Positions 62,939 to 64,000 of a stretch of 64,000 nucleotides of DNA are shown in pieces. Numbering within the stretch: position 1 is the stretch's first letter; the number at the start of each line of letters is the position of its first letter. Made by a program: the position numbers and the translations under genes. The DNA lies in the NCBI RefSeq assembly GCF_000741215.1, contig NZ_JGYX01000002.1:124001-188000 (forward strand), written 5' to 3'. The notes below the pieces were generated by a model. It searched no databases. It was given only the letters and a program-made list of their open reading frames with translations, and had not been told where the DNA came from. This DNA comes from Bifidobacterium pullorum subsp. gallinarum. Lineage in GTDB: Bacteria > Actinomycetota > Actinomycetes > Actinomycetales > Bifidobacteriaceae.

Positions 62939-63496
62939 ATGACTGAGCACAACAATAGCAACGCGGACGGCGAGCGTCCAAACCCCACGCCGAACAACGG
63001 CGATCCGGGGTCCGCCGACTTCGACGCCGCGTGGGCGCAGTTCGCCGCCGAGCACGCCGAAGACCTCAATGATGTGGAGCGTTCGCGCAACGCCAAGCGG
63101 TTCGAGAAGCACGCGCAGCGCAAGGAGAAGGAGGCGCTGCTCTCGGTCGATGATCTGGACCCGGCCGCCTTCGCCGGCGGCGCCGGCCGCGGCCCGCGCG
63201 ATTTCACCGGCTCCAGCTGGCTGGACACCGACGACGTGATGGACCGCTACGGCGATCCGTTCACCCCGCCGAACCCCGATCTGGGACCGGTGAACAAGTC
63301 CAAGCTCGTGTTCTGGATCCTGCTGATCGTGGGCGTCATCGGCGTCATCGGCTCGGTGTTCCTGCCCTCGATGGCGCCCGTGCTGGGCACGATCTTCGGC
63401 ACCTCAACGCTGATCGGCGCGGCAGGTCTGATCATGCGGCACAAGGGCCATAACGAAACCAAAACCGACTACTTCGACGACGGGGCGCGCGTATAG
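62939..63496 (+). CDS. Small actinobacterial membrane protein, function unknown
   Basis: A 185-residue protein with an acidic, Asn/Asp/Ala-rich cytoplasmic N-terminus (about 1-115) and two membrane helices close together, near 122-142 (LVFWILLIVGVIGVIGSVFL) and 145-170. No catalytic motif is visible. Homologues are conserved in bifidobacteria beside plsC-type genes but have no known role. The ATG at 62939 is chosen from the drop of homology-like composition upstream. It has no clear Shine-Dalgarno sequence and lies about 8 bases after a TAGAGT that could be a -10 box, so this mRNA could also be leaderless. It is divergent from plsC by 66 bp. Confidence 0.72.
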   Translation: MTEHNNSNADGERPNPTPNNGDPGSADFDAAWAQFAAEHAEDLNDVERSRNAKRFEKHAQRKEKEALLSVDDLDPAAFAGGAGRGPRDFTGSSWLDTDDVMDRYGDPFTPPNPDLGPVNKSKLVFWILLIVGVIGVIGSVFLPSMAPVLGTIFGTSTLIGAAGLIMRHKGHNETKTDYFDDGARV

Positions 63497-63497
63497 C

Positions 63498-63578
63498 GGT
63501 TCGCACTACCTCGGCGGTTCAATCACGGAGTGGCGGATTTCGGCCAGTCGGAAATCGAACCCCGAGGTAGTGCGAACC
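63498..63578. terminator. Long nested inverted repeat between convergent genes
   Basis: Outer arms 63498-63514 and 63562-63578 pair over 17 bp without mismatch. The 47-nt inside holds further pairing (GGTTC with GAACC, GATTTC with GAAATC). It lies after the small membrane protein and before trpD from the other side and probably ends both transcripts. It is much larger than an ordinary terminator. Confidence 0.55.
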
Positions 63579-63585
63579 ACCGGTC

Positions 63586-64000
63586 TCAGGCCTTCGACCT
63601 GGCCACCTCGATCCAGCGGTGCAGCAGGTCGTTCGCGGCACCGGAGTCGACGGCGGCCTCGGCCATCGCATAGGCGTCACGGAAGCGCTGCGCCAGCGTG
63701 GCGTCCGGATCGGGCAACCGGCGGGCGTCGGCCACGATGGCGGATGCCGCGTTGAGCAATGCGGTCGAGCGGAACGGCACCGGCTTGCCGGCCAAGAAGT
63801 CCAGCATCGCCTGCGCGTTGACGGCGGGCTCGCCGCCGCGCAGGTCATCCAACGTCACCGGATCAAGCCCCAGCTCCGCCGTCGGGTCGAACTCGGTCTC
63901 ATGCACCTTGCCGTAGCGGATCTCCCAGACGCTCACCGGCCCGGTCGGCGCCAGCTCGTCCAGTCCCTCATGCGAGGTATAGACCATGCCAGTCTGCCCG
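63586..64000 (-). CDS. trpD: Anthranilate phosphoribosyltransferase, C-terminal part (N-terminus beyond window)
   Basis: C-terminal 138 residues of TrpD, which attaches phosphoribosyl to anthranilate in tryptophan synthesis. The visible part matches the family: VYTSHEGLDELAPTGP, the LDDLRGGEPAVNAQAML segment, the STALLNAASAIVADA helix and the SGAANDLLHRWIE end. The frame stays open to the last base of the window, so the start lies outside. An internal ATG at 63987 is not the real start. A nested hairpin lies 7 bp after the stop. Confidence 0.9.
   Translation of the reverse strand, partial: GQTGMVYTSHEGLDELAPTGPVSVWEIRYGKVHETEFDPTAELGLDPVTLDDLRGGEPAVNAQAMLDFLAGKPVPFRSTALLNAASAIVADARRLPDPDATLAQRFRDAYAMAEAAVDSGAANDLLHRWIEVARSKA

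Overview
The window is one 64 kb stretch of a high-GC Gram-positive chromosome, almost certainly a Bifidobacterium or a close relative in the Bifidobacteriaceae. The signs are actinobacterial marker families (SepH, DUF3000 next to RNase D, DUF4193, a ClpP1/ClpP2 pair with ClpX, a Lhr-type giant helicase, a four-PASTA kinase, a sigma factor with a Lys/Ala- and Asp/Glu-rich N-terminus) together with the strictly fermentative pair pyruvate formate-lyase and its activase. Most genes are compact core genes with little space between them. Many lie next to long perfect hairpins that probably end transcription from both sides.

Layout. 1-5.9 kb: a MacB/FtsX-type ABC exporter (permease cut by the window edge), an O-acetylhomoserine sulfhydrylase with a LysR-type dyad at its promoter, and pyridoxal kinase. 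6.1-9.8 kb: the YraN-ComM-DprA operon (DNA uptake and processing) and an alkylguanine methyltransferase. 9.9-13.4 kb: a fumarate reductase/succinate dehydrogenase type flavoprotein and its iron-sulfur subunit, with no membrane anchor gene beside them, then an odd O-methyltransferase-like gene. 13.5-17.4 kb: NhaA overlapping a LOG-family gene, a PatB-type C-S lyase, and two tandem tRNA-Arg(ACG) genes. 17.5-25.0 kb: clpX, clpP2, clpP1, a ClC channel, trigger factor, RNase D and DUF3000, all on the minus strand, so largely a protein-quality and RNA-processing block. 25.1-28.7 kb: the pyruvate formate-lyase system with a redox-type operator candidate. 28.9-35.3 kb: NAD synthetase, a HAD phosphatase, an SLC13/ArsB-like permease, and pyroglutamyl peptidase with a DUF969-DUF979 transporter pair. 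35.5-36.2 kb: a low-GC DUF3800 gene that looks imported. 36.3-41.2 kb: cyclophilin, the Rel (p)ppGpp enzyme, dUTPase, DUF4193 and SepH. 41.3-56.1 kb: a phosphodiesterase-like gene, ParC, a repeat-rich 572 bp gap, Lhr, a decayed sugar/nucleoside locus, an MFS transporter and ParE. 56.3-64 kb: RpoD, DUF4192, a polyprenyl diphosphate synthase, a PASTA kinase, an acyltransferase, a small membrane protein and the C-terminal part of TrpD.

Most unusual points. (1) The gap between parC and lhr (45348-45625) holds ten copies of the tetramer GTAC. They lie at strikingly regular spacings (35 and 16 bp, giving a 51 bp period) inside tandem imperfect hairpins. (2) A chain of gene remnants at 50965-52302 joins a 5'-truncated ADP-ribosylglycohydrolase, a 3'-truncated PfkB kinase and a glycoside hydrolase with most of its middle missing. 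(3) Several promoter-region dyads and direct repeats point to specific regulation of metY, pdxK, pflB, the HAD gene and the prenyl synthase, and the prenyl synthase mRNA looks leaderless. No complete new defence or mobile system could be supported. The GTAC hairpin array and the DUF3800 gene are the best candidates for something undescribed.
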